Source: WRKB01 sp031551145 | GTDB lineage: Bacteria; Desulfobacterota; Desulfovibrionia; Desulfovibrionales; Desulfovibrionaceae | Reading direction: 5' to 3' | Assembly: GCA_031551145.1 (NCBI GenBank) | Contig: JAVBNZ010000086.1 | Span: forward strand, 1 to 10,945 | Length of the DNA stretch: 10,945 bases | Made by a program: the position numbers and the translations under genes | Part shown: one piece after another, positions 1-5,976 of the stretch | Layout: every line of letters begins with the position of its first letter | Position numbering within the stretch: the stretch's first letter is position 1 | Notes under the pieces: model-generated | Databases searched by the model: none | What the model saw: only the letters and a program-made list of their open reading frames with translations | Told to the model about the DNA's origin: nothing

Positions 1-1514
1 GCCTGCTCCTCCGGCGCGTCGCCCTCCGGAACGGCCCCTTCCTCGCCCATGATCCGCGCCAGCAGCGGATCGAGTATGTCATAGGGCGGCAGGCTGTCGC
101 TGTCGAGCTGGTCGGCTTTCAATTCCGCGCTGGGCGGCCGGCTGATGACGGCTTCGGGAATCACGGCCCGCCCCTGCCGCGCGTTGTACCAACGGGCCAG
201 GGCATAGACCCGGCTTTTGCTGATGTCGCCTATCACGGCAAGGGCGCCGGTGGCGTCGCCGTAAAGGGTGCTGTATCCCACGGCCGCCTCGGACTTGTTG
301 CCCGTGTTCAGCAACAACAGGCCGTAGGCGTTGGCGAGCGCCATGAGCAGATCCGCCCGGATGCGCGGCTGCACGTTTTCCGCGCAGATTTCCGCGTTCG
401 CCGGGCCGAGCCGGGCAAAAGCGGGCTCAAGCGCTGTTTCATAGGCCGCCATAAGCGGCGCGATGGGCAGACTGACGTGCCGTATGCCGAGCTTGTCGGC
501 CAGTTCTTCGGCCCAACGCACGGAATTTTCGCTCGTCCAGGGCGAGGGCAGCAGCACGCCGAGCACCTGGTCCGCGCCCAGCGCGTCCACGGCCGCGGCG
601 GCCGTCACCGCCGAATCCAGGCCGCCGGAAAGCCCCAGCAGCACGCCCTGAAAGCCCGACTTGCGCACATAGTCCCGCACGCCCAGGCACAGCGCGCCCC
701 AAAGATCCGCGTCCTCTTCCCCGCGTTGCGCAATCTGCGCGGGCTCAGAGCCTGTATCGTCCACAAGCAGGCAGTCTTCCTCAAAAATTTTTCCCCGGCC
801 GAGCAGCGTCCCGTCCGGACCGAAGGCCGCGCTTTGGCCGTGGTACACGTCGCAGCCGTTGCCGCCCACCAGATTGGAGGAAAGAACATGGATGTGATAG
901 CGCGAAGCGATGTGGGAAAGCCGATGTTCGCGCAGTTCCTGCTCGTCCGCGGTGAAGGGCACGGCCCCCAGATGCGCCAGCATGTCCACGCCCCGCATGT
1001 TCAGCGACTTGATGGAGGGGTGGCCCGCCGGCGACAGGCGTTTGAAAAGCTCGTCGCCCGGCGAGGCGTCGTGGAGCAGCACGCCGATGCGCCGGCCGCG
1101 CACGGTGATCAGCCCCCCGGCCGATCCCTGTTCCAGGACGGCCGCGTCGCCGGGCGGCAGCGGAACGGGCAGAGCCCGGCGCGCGACCACATCCACCTTG
1201 CCCCCCTGCAGCAGCACGGCCGCTCCGCACACGCGCCCGTCTTCCGGCAACAGGGCGGCCACGGGCGCGCCCACCAGCACGGGCGGCAGTTCCGCCAATT
1301 CCCACGCCAACGCGTACAGCGCGTCGCGGCAGGCCGTGACGAAGCCGTTCACGGCAAGCATGCTCTGCGGCTGCGGGCCGCAGAGGGCGGAGTCGGGCGT
1401 CAGGCACAGATCCGCGCCCCGCTCGGCCGCCGCGCGAACCGCGTCGGCAATGCGCCGCGCGTTGCCGTTGATATCCCCGGTGACGAGATTGAGTTGAAGA
1501 AGCGCGATTTTCAT
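1..1514 (-). CDS. nadE: NAD+ synthetase with N-terminal nitrilase-like domain (3' end outside window)
   Basis: Makes NAD+ from nicotinate adenine dinucleotide, ATP and a nitrogen donor in the cytoplasm. About 504 residues are visible. Residues 1-250 form a nitrilase-type glutaminase domain; residues ~265 onward form the synthetase domain. The synthetase motifs are intact: pyrophosphate loop SGGLDS (296-301), NTGNKSE (403-409), YSTLYGD (414-420) and RPPSAEL (459-465). The glutaminase domain is odd. The catalytic Glu, Lys and Cys of the family align with Asp41, Arg112 and His148, and there is no cysteine at all between residues 96 and 221. Glutamine hydrolysis is therefore unlikely, and free ammonia or a separate glutaminase may supply nitrogen (inference). 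The ATG at 1514 follows a GGTGGA-like ribosome site and begins the expected MKIALLQLN strand. The gene lies 15 nt after the UbiD-family stop, so the two are probably co-transcribed. Confidence 0.93.
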   Translation of the reverse strand, partial: MKIALLQLNLVTGDINGNARRIADAVRAAAERGADLCLTPDSALCGPQPQSMLAVNGFVTACRDALYALAWELAELPPVLVGAPVAALLPEDGRVCGAAVLLQGGKVDVVARRALPVPLPPGDAAVLEQGSAGGLITVRGRRIGVLLHDASPGDELFKRLSPAGHPSIKSLNMRGVDMLAHLGAVPFTADEQELREHRLSHIASRYHIHVLSSNLVGGNGCDVYHGQSAAFGPDGTLLGRGKIFEEDCLLVDDTGSEPAQIAQRGEEDADLWGALCLGVRDYVRKSGFQGVLLGLSGGLDSAVTAAAAVDALGADQVLGVLLPSPWTSENSVRWAEELADKLGIRHVSLPIAPLMAAYETALEPAFARLGPANAEICAENVQPRIRADLLMALANAYGLLLLNTGNKSEAAVGYSTLYGDATGALAVIGDISKSRVYALARWYNARQGRAVIPEAVISRPPSAELKADQLDSDSLPPYDILDPLLARIMGEEGAVPEGDAPEEQ

Positions 1515-1529
1515 ATTTTTTCCACCATA

Positions 1530-3386
1530 TCAGATATACCCGTGCAGCGGGCCGCCCGGCGCGCCCAGCGCATCCACCCGGCGTTCCGTTTCCGGATCCT
1601 CTTCCAGGGGAGGCGCCTGATGCGCCTTGAGGCGCGCGTCGATGATCAACGGGCCCCGGCAGCCCCAATGCTTGGCGTCGATAAAGGCGTTCACGCCGTA
1701 GATGTCCACGGCGGGATCGGAACGGGTGAACGCGACCCAGAGGAAATTTTCCCAGTTCGCGGCGCAGAAAGCCGCGTCGTCCGCGACAACGATCAGCGGC
1801 AGACCATGCAGAGCCTCGACAAGGCCGGGCATGCGGCCCAGGCGGGCGGCAAGTTCCTCCATACGCGGGTCCTGTTCCCCGCGCGTGCGGGCGTGGCGCG
1901 GCCCTTCCAGCACGATGACGCCGGGCGCGAAAACGCGCGCGTTGCGGAACATTTCCGGCAGGCTGAAATCCGCCGGCAGGGCGGAGGCAAGCTCACGCGT
2001 GCGCGGCCCGGCCGCCAGCCAGATGAGCTTTGAGCCCTCGTTGAGCGCCGTGCCCGTATAATCCAGGGTGTCCATGGTCGTGCGGGTGAGAAAGTGCAGG
2101 TCTCGGGCAAAATCCGTGCGCTCCAGCATGTGGCGGAAAAACCGCGGAATGTTGCCGGCGCGCAGAAAGGGATCGTCCTCGTGCGCGGCCATGAGCAGAT
2201 ATTTGGCGAGCGAGGTCTGGTTGAGACTCAGGGCCGCCAGGGCGCAGTTCATCAGCTCCCGAGGTTTGCGCTCGGCCTCGTAGGGCACATAACGTTCGCT
2301 GCCCAGGGCCAGCAGCAGGGGGTGCACGCCCGCGCAGTCCACGGCATGCAGTTCGCGCACGCCGGCAAAGGTTTGGGGCACCAGCGGAGCCGTGAGTTCG
2401 TGGATGAACTCCCCGAAAATCGTGTCCTCCTGCGGGGGCCGGCCCACGGAGGTGAAAGGCCAGACGGCGTTTTCCCGGTGGTGGACGCTTTCCACCCGCA
2501 GCACGGGAAAATCGTGCGTCAGGCTGTAATAACCCAGATGATCGCCGAAGGGGCCTTCGGGCTTGAGGTAGGGGGCCACAGTGCCGCTGATGCAGAAATC
2601 GGCCTCGGCAATGAAAGGCAGCGCCCGCGTATCGTGCTTGTCCCGCGCAAGGCGCACGGCGCGGCCGCCCAGCATGCCGGCGAAAAACAGCTCGGAAAGC
2701 CCTTCCGGCAGCGGCATCACGGCCGCCACGCTCAACGCGGGCGGCCCGCCCACAAAAACGCGCACGCGCAAAGGCTCTCCCCGCCGGATCGCCTCGGCGT
2801 GATGCACGCCTATGCCCCGCTGGATCTGGTAATGCAGGCCGGCTTCCCTGTCCTGCTCATACGCGCCGCCGCTTATCTGCACGCGGTACATGCCGAGATT
2901 GGAGCGCACAGGCCCCGGCGCGTCCGGCGATTCCGTATAGACCAGGGGCAGGGTGATAAAGGCCCCCCCGTCCTGAGGCCAGCCCACAAGCCGGGGCAGT
3001 TCGCTCAAAGAACAGCGCCGGGCGAGAAGCGGAGCGTGTGAAACCCTGCGCGGCCAGGCGTGCAGGCCCAGGCCGGGCAGTCGGGCCGTGTCCCCCAGGC
3101 GGCGCAGTTCGGAAAAATCGGCCTTGACCTTGAACAGATGCTCCAGCGCGCGCAGGCTGTCCCGGAAAATCCAGCGCAGGCGCCCGCGTGTGCCGAAAAG
3201 ATTGGCGAGCATGGGAAAGCGCGTGCCCTTCACCCGCGTGAACAGCAAAGCCGGCCCCCCGGCTCTGAAAGCGCGGCGCTGCACGGCCGCAAGCTCCAGA
3301 TGGGGATCAAGTTCCGCGTCGATGCGCGCGAGCCGGCCCGTGCGCTCCAGATCCGCCAGGCATTCGCCCAGGTTCAGATATCCCAT
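1530..3386 (-). CDS. UbiD-family prenylated-FMN-dependent decarboxylase (long form, possibly menaquinone pathway)
   Basis: A 618-aa UbiD-family protein, a group that uses prenylated FMN to decarboxylate aromatic or unsaturated acids non-oxidatively. Visible landmarks are SNLGMYR (162-168), whose Asn and Arg correspond to cofactor and active-site residues of the family, and PEGPFGDHLGYY (276-287), whose Glu277 and Asp282 fit the catalytic acidic pair. The length exceeds the ~490 residues of E. coli UbiD. It matches the longer form that I associate with bacteria making menaquinone through futalosine, so a menaquinone role is a reasonable inference but is not proven by sequence. ATG 3386 is preferred over TTG 3401 because GGAAAG lies just upstream of it and the TTG falls inside the palindromic repeat. 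The gene is downstream of the Nudix gene and upstream of nadE. Confidence 0.88.
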   Translation of the reverse strand: MGYLNLGECLADLERTGRLARIDAELDPHLELAAVQRRAFRAGGPALLFTRVKGTRFPMLANLFGTRGRLRWIFRDSLRALEHLFKVKADFSELRRLGDTARLPGLGLHAWPRRVSHAPLLARRCSLSELPRLVGWPQDGGAFITLPLVYTESPDAPGPVRSNLGMYRVQISGGAYEQDREAGLHYQIQRGIGVHHAEAIRRGEPLRVRVFVGGPPALSVAAVMPLPEGLSELFFAGMLGGRAVRLARDKHDTRALPFIAEADFCISGTVAPYLKPEGPFGDHLGYYSLTHDFPVLRVESVHHRENAVWPFTSVGRPPQEDTIFGEFIHELTAPLVPQTFAGVRELHAVDCAGVHPLLLALGSERYVPYEAERKPRELMNCALAALSLNQTSLAKYLLMAAHEDDPFLRAGNIPRFFRHMLERTDFARDLHFLTRTTMDTLDYTGTALNEGSKLIWLAAGPRTRELASALPADFSLPEMFRNARVFAPGVIVLEGPRHARTRGEQDPRMEELAARLGRMPGLVEALHGLPLIVVADDAAFCAANWENFLWVAFTRSDPAVDIYGVNAFIDAKHWGCRGPLIIDARLKAHQAPPLEEDPETERRVDALGAPGGPLHGYI

Positions 3387-3400
3387 CGTCTTTCCATTCA

Positions 3401-3547
3401 AGGCCTGTCAGCACTGCGTTCTTTTCGTTCCTGCCTTTGTCGGATTTCACTTTTCATTCCGGTCAAGTACCATAAGAGTACACTCCCTCCATAAAAAGTT
3501 CATCCTCCGCGGCAGATAACGAAAACTCCTGCAGTGTCAACAGGCCT
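3401..3547 (-). repeat. Palindromic ~150-bp repeat, copy A
   Basis: An imperfect inverted-repeat element in the gap between the Nudix stop and the UbiD-family start. Its outer arms AGGCCTGTCAGCACTGC (3401-3417) and GCAGTGTCAACAGGCCT (3531-3547) pair. Inner arms include TTTTCGTT with AACGAAAA, CTGCC with GGCAG, and ACTTTT with AAAAGT, closing near a GTAC/GTAC apex. A second copy in opposite orientation lies at 4992-5144; the 127-bp cores (3411-3537 and 5005-5131) match at 113 positions by my count. In a transcript of the leftward operon this copy would be a long hairpin between the first and second genes. No transposase and no clear target duplication are visible. Confidence 0.88.
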
Positions 3548-3554
3548 ATGTTTT

Positions 3555-4049
3555 TTATGTGCTCCGCAGTCTATCGCGCCTCCAAACAGGCGCGAGGTTG
3601 CGGGCTCCTGCAAGCACGCGCTTGAAATCGTCCAGTATTTCCGCATGGTCGAAGGCAAGTTCCGGCAGGGAATCCAGGGGATAAAAAGCCGCGTTCTTTG
3701 CGTCGTCCCCGGCCGCGAGGACCGAGGCATCCTTGGCGCGGCCGGTAAAAACCGTGGACATGGTGTGTCGGCGCGGGTCGCGATCCGGGCGGGAATAGAC
3801 GCCAAGCAGGCCGGTCAGTTCCACATCCAGGGAGGTTTCTTCCCGCATTTCGCGCACGGCCGCGTCTTCCACGCTCTCCCCCTCGTCCACGAAACCGCCC
3901 GGCAGGGCGAAACCCAGAGGAGGATTGGCCCGCTCTATAAGCACCACGCCACGCTCCGGCTCGTAGATCACCACGTCCACCGTGGGCGCGGGGTTGCGGT
4001 ATTCCGTCACCGCCGCGCCGCAGCGGGGGCAGTTCAGCGTTTTTTCCAT
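3555..4049 (-). CDS. Nudix hydrolase (ADP-ribose/NADH pyrophosphatase-like)
   Basis: A 164-aa protein of the Nudix family, which cleaves nucleoside diphosphates linked to another group. The Nudix box runs from Gly52 to Leu74 (G-x5-E-x7-RE-M-x-EE-x-S-L), with Glu58, Arg66, Glu67, Glu70 and Glu71 present. The usual Gly near its end is Ser73. The N-terminus carries a single CPRC pair (Cys7, Cys10), resembling half of the zinc ribbon of NADH pyrophosphatases. The SRPDRDPRRH segment (86-95) is common in ADP-ribose-type members. Substrate is inferred only. ATG 4049 was chosen because AAGGAG sits 7 nt upstream. The gene is divergent from the glycosyltransferase at 4096 and probably leads a leftward operon with the UbiD-family gene and nadE; the shared NAD theme fits an ADP-ribose or NADH substrate. 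Confidence 0.88.
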   Translation of the reverse strand: MEKTLNCPRCGAAVTEYRNPAPTVDVVIYEPERGVVLIERANPPLGFALPGGFVDEGESVEDAAVREMREETSLDVELTGLLGVYSRPDRDPRRHTMSTVFTGRAKDASVLAAGDDAKNAAFYPLDSLPELAFDHAEILDDFKRVLAGARNLAPVWRRDRLRST

Positions 4050-4095
4050 CCCGGAACTCCTTGTATGGACTCTACGCCGGCTGTTAAGAAAAGTC

Positions 4096-5088
4096 ATGCG
4101 GCCCGACACGCTCCTTATCCTGCATCACGGCGCGCTGGGGGATCTTCTCTGCGCCTGGCCCGCGCTGTACGGGCTTGCCCATGCCTTTGCCGGCGGCAGG
4201 CGCTTCATCCTGACCCGGCCGGCCCATCTGCCCTTGCTGACTCCGCTCGGCTTCGCGCCCTGCCCTCCCGAACTTGCCCACGTGGAAAACGCTTTTCACG
4301 GCGGCGCATTCCCGCCCGCGGCCAAAAACTGCCGCATCATCCGCTTCTGTCTGGACGCGTTGCCCGAAACCGTCCCGCCCGGCGCAGCCTGCTTGCGCGC
4401 CCTGCCGGAACAAGAGCTTCCCGTCTCCCAAACGCTGTGGGAGCAGGCGACCGTCCTCTTTCCCCATCTTACGCCGCTTGACGGGGCACGCGCCGCCTTT
4501 GCCCGGATCTTCGGCCCCTGGAAGGGAAAAGCGTCCACCCGCATCGGACTTTTGCCCGGCAGCGGCCATGCCGCGAAAAATCCGCCTCCCCCGCTGCTGG
4601 TTGCGGCGGCGCGCGAACTCGCGCGGCAAGGCTTCGAACCCGTGCAGATCCTCGGCCCCGTGGAGGAGGAACGGGGGCTGCGCCTTGCGGATCTGCCCGC
4701 GTTGCGGCCGGGCGATCTTACGGAACTCATCGCAACGCTCCGGGGGCTGCGCCTGATCCTGGGGGCGGACAGCGGCCCGCTGCACCTCGCCGCCCTGCTG
4801 GGCACGCCCTGCCTGGCGCTTTTCGGGCCGAGCCCGGCCGGGCGCTGGGCCCCACCGGGCGCGCGCGTGCTGCAATCCCCCCTGCCCTGCGCGCCGTGCA
4901 GCGCTTCTTTGCGCCGACTCGGCTGCGACAAACCCATTTGCATGGAAGAGCTTGATATACATGATATTATTTCAGTCTCCTTTTCTCTTCTTCAGGGCCG
5001 TCAGACACTACAGGAGTTTTCGCTCTCTGCCGAGGAGGATGCGCTTTTTATGGAGGGAGTGTACTCTTATGGTACTCGACCGAAATGA
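4096..5088 (+). CDS. Glycosyltransferase family 9 (heptosyltransferase-like) with repeat-encoded C-terminus
   Basis: A 330-aa protein of the ADP-heptose:LPS heptosyltransferase superfamily (GT9, GT-B fold), which transfers sugars from nucleotide donors at the cytoplasmic face of the membrane. The N-terminal HGALGDLLCAWPAL (11-24) matches the family's first glycine/aspartate loop. The donor-site motif GADSGPLHLAALLGTP (223-238) and a following LFGPS (242-246) are present, as is a Cys-rich stretch CAPC...C...C (265-282). Residues ~300-330 are encoded within palindromic repeat copy B, which also supplies the stop, so the native C-terminus was probably altered by the element. The ATG has only a weak AAGAAAAG ribosome site. 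The acceptor is unknown; LPS core or another surface glycan is plausible. Only 46 nt separate it from the divergent Nudix gene. Confidence 0.85.
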   Translation: MRPDTLLILHHGALGDLLCAWPALYGLAHAFAGGRRFILTRPAHLPLLTPLGFAPCPPELAHVENAFHGGAFPPAAKNCRIIRFCLDALPETVPPGAACLRALPEQELPVSQTLWEQATVLFPHLTPLDGARAAFARIFGPWKGKASTRIGLLPGSGHAAKNPPPPLLVAAARELARQGFEPVQILGPVEEERGLRLADLPALRPGDLTELIATLRGLRLILGADSGPLHLAALLGTPCLALFGPSPAGRWAPPGARVLQSPLPCAPCSASLRRLGCDKPICMEELDIHDIISVSFSLLQGRQTLQEFSLSAEEDALFMEGVYSYGTRPK

Positions 5089-5144
5089 AAAGCGATATCC
5101 GACAAAGGCAGAAGCGAAAAGAACGTAGTGTCGGACGACCCTGA
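4992..5144 (+). repeat. Palindromic ~150-bp repeat, copy B (overlaps the glycosyltransferase 3' end)
   Basis: An inverted second copy of the element at 3401-3547. Its ends TCAGGGCCGTCAGACACTAC (4992-5011) and GTAGTGTCGGACGACCCTGA (5125-5144) pair at 18 of 20 positions. Inner paired blocks are TTTTCGCT with AGCGAAAA, CTGCC with GGCAG, GGAT with ATCC and CGCTTTTTAT with ATGAAAAGCG; the apex is GTAC-TCTTATG-GTAC at 5061-5075. Three arm positions differ from copy A as matched pairs. It lies over the last codons of the upstream GT9 gene and ends 19 nt before the sigma-28-type promoter. There is no T-run after the stem, so it is not a canonical intrinsic terminator. Confidence 0.88.
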
Positions 5145-5163
5145 AAAAATTCTCCTTTCCCCC

Positions 5164-5190
5164 TATAGTGCCGCCGCTTCCCGCCGATAA
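5164..5190 (+). promoter_or_regulatory. Sigma-28 (FliA)-type promoter
   Basis: TATAGTGC (5164-5171), an 11-bp spacer, then GCCGATAA (5183-5190). The -10 box is a perfect match to the FliA consensus, the -35 box matches TAAAGTTT at 5 of 8 positions, and the spacing is exactly canonical. The promoter points at the YjfB-like gene starting at 5263, giving a ~65-nt leader that contains a small CGGGCA/TGCCCG hairpin at 5214-5228. Confidence 0.8.
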
Positions 5191-5262
5191 AACCGGTGTG
5201 CAGGCGTCCGCTCCGGGCATGGTGCCCGTGCGGCGCGCGCAAAAACAGTGACGGAGGATGCC

Positions 5263-5469
5263 ATGGACGGTATCAGCGGGGCAAACACTCAGCAGTTGGT
5301 CGGTCTTGCCATACAGAAAAGCGCCCTGGACACCCAGGCAAGTATGGTGAGCAAGCTTATGGAAGGCGCGGGCGCGGGCATGCAGCAGCCCTCGCAGGCC
5401 CAGGTCGGCCTGCGCATGGACGCGATGGGCGATCGCGGCATAGGCGCGAACCTCAATATCACGGTGTAG
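5263..5469 (+). CDS. YjfB-like putative motility protein
   Basis: A 68-aa protein resembling the small YjfB putative motility family. It has an N-terminal amphipathic helix rich in Gln, Ala and Ser (LVGLAIQKSALDTQASMVSK, residues 12-31), a Gly/Gln-rich linker and a short C-terminal GANLNITV like the family's hydrophobic end. It has no signal peptide or membrane segment. The ATG at 5263 is fixed by GGAGG at 5253-5257. The upstream sigma-28-type promoter supports expression with late flagellar genes. A strong hairpin 22 nt after the stop suggests a single-gene transcript. The molecular role of the family is not known to me beyond its association with motility. Confidence 0.75.
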   Translation: MDGISGANTQQLVGLAIQKSALDTQASMVSKLMEGAGAGMQQPSQAQVGLRMDAMGDRGIGANLNITV

Positions 5470-5490
5470 TTTTCGCCGATGTTGCATAAC

Positions 5491-5528
5491 GCGCGAAGGG
5501 GCGGAAAGATTCATCCGCTCCTTCGCGC
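5491..5528 (+). terminator. Probable terminator hairpin after the YjfB-like gene
   Basis: A 15-bp stem, GCGCGAAGGGGCGGA (5491-5505) with TCCGCTCCTTCGCGC (5514-5528), has one G-T wobble and an 8-nt loop. It starts 22 nt after the stop. Only TT follows the stem, so it may act as a weak terminator or as 3'-end protection. Confidence 0.6.
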
Positions 5529-5618
5529 TTGCCGCCGAAGCCGCTCCCGCCCGCCTTATCGGCAAGCCGCGCGAAGCGCGGGCGCGATGTATCCGCGCCG
5601 TGCGGCGCAGGCGGCCGG

Positions 5619-5761
5619 TCAATCCAGATGTTCCGCCGGCACACGCATGAGTTCCTCAACATCTATGGGCTTGGCAACGTGTCCAAAGCCTCCAGGCCGT
5701 CGCGCGCGCAGTCCACGCTCACTCCGGTTTCTTCCAGCGGCTTTGGGCGTCTTTGTTCGGC
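5619..5761 (-). pseudogene. Decayed response-regulator receiver-domain fragment
   Basis: Two pieces in different minus-strand frames resemble the two ends of a receiver (REC) domain, as at the C-terminus of a hybrid histidine kinase. The first (about 5761-5663) reads LEETGVSVDCARDGLEAL, like the second strand and following helix of REC, then hits a stop. The second, after a frame change, reads VAKPIDVEELMRVPAEHLD and a stop at 5619, like the conserved Lys-Pro and last helix. The middle ~70 residues with the phospho-acceptor Asp are missing, and an in-frame stop lies just upstream at 5780-5782. It is therefore a relic and not a gene. The rest of the 5470-5976 gap holds the hairpin at 5491 and the promoter at 5847; I see nothing else in 5530-5618 or 5762-5846. 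Confidence 0.55.
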
Positions 5762-5846
5762 CGGCGGGAAAAATCCCGGTCAAGCTCCTGACGGCGCGCA
5801 TGCCGAGGCGCAGGCCGCATCGTCGTAATACCGTATTCCATCTTGC

Positions 5847-5863
5847 TTGGCACCCTTCTTGCT
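5847..5863 (+). promoter_or_regulatory. Sigma-54 (RpoN)-type promoter
   Basis: TTGGCACCCTTCTTGCT matches the consensus YTGGCACG-N4-TTGCW at all but one position. The invariant GG (5849-5850) and GC (5861-5862) are exactly 10 nt apart. It lies 113 nt upstream of the lysozyme-like gene at 5977 and no other start intervenes on this strand. An enhancer-binding activator, of the FlrC/FleR kind in flagellar systems, would be required. Confidence 0.75.
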
Positions 5864-5976
5864 GACTCTTGGGCGCGGTCGGATTTTTTCGGCCGGCCCA
5901 GGATGCGGGCATTTTGCAAGGAGCGCGCCGTCGCCTTTCGGACAGCGGGCATGTGACGAGCATTCAGGAGGCAGAC

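Noticed and set aside
477..2033. 518-codon open frame on the plus strand opposite nadE and the UbiD-family gene
   Set aside because: Its protein is Arg/His/Gln/Ala-rich with no domain and lies antisense to two clear genes; it is a GC-rich codon shadow. The same holds for 2094-3041 (+).
3387..3401. TTG start at 3401 for the UbiD-family gene
   Set aside because: It adds only five residues, lies in the repeat arm and has a poorer ribosome site than ATG 3386.
4050..4095. Promoter(s) in the 46-nt divergent gap between the Nudix and glycosyltransferase genes
   Set aside because: TTGTAT at 4061 with TGTTAA at 4082 is spaced only 15 bp apart and ends next to the start codon; no convincing box is visible in either direction.
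3401..5144. The two repeats as ends of an insertion sequence or composite transposon
   Set aside because: The DNA between them encodes ordinary Nudix and GT9 proteins, with no transposase and no target duplication visible.
4992..5144. Repeat copy B as a classical intrinsic terminator
   Set aside because: The stem is followed by an A-run, not a T-run, in the direction of the upstream gene, and the hairpin has many internal loops.
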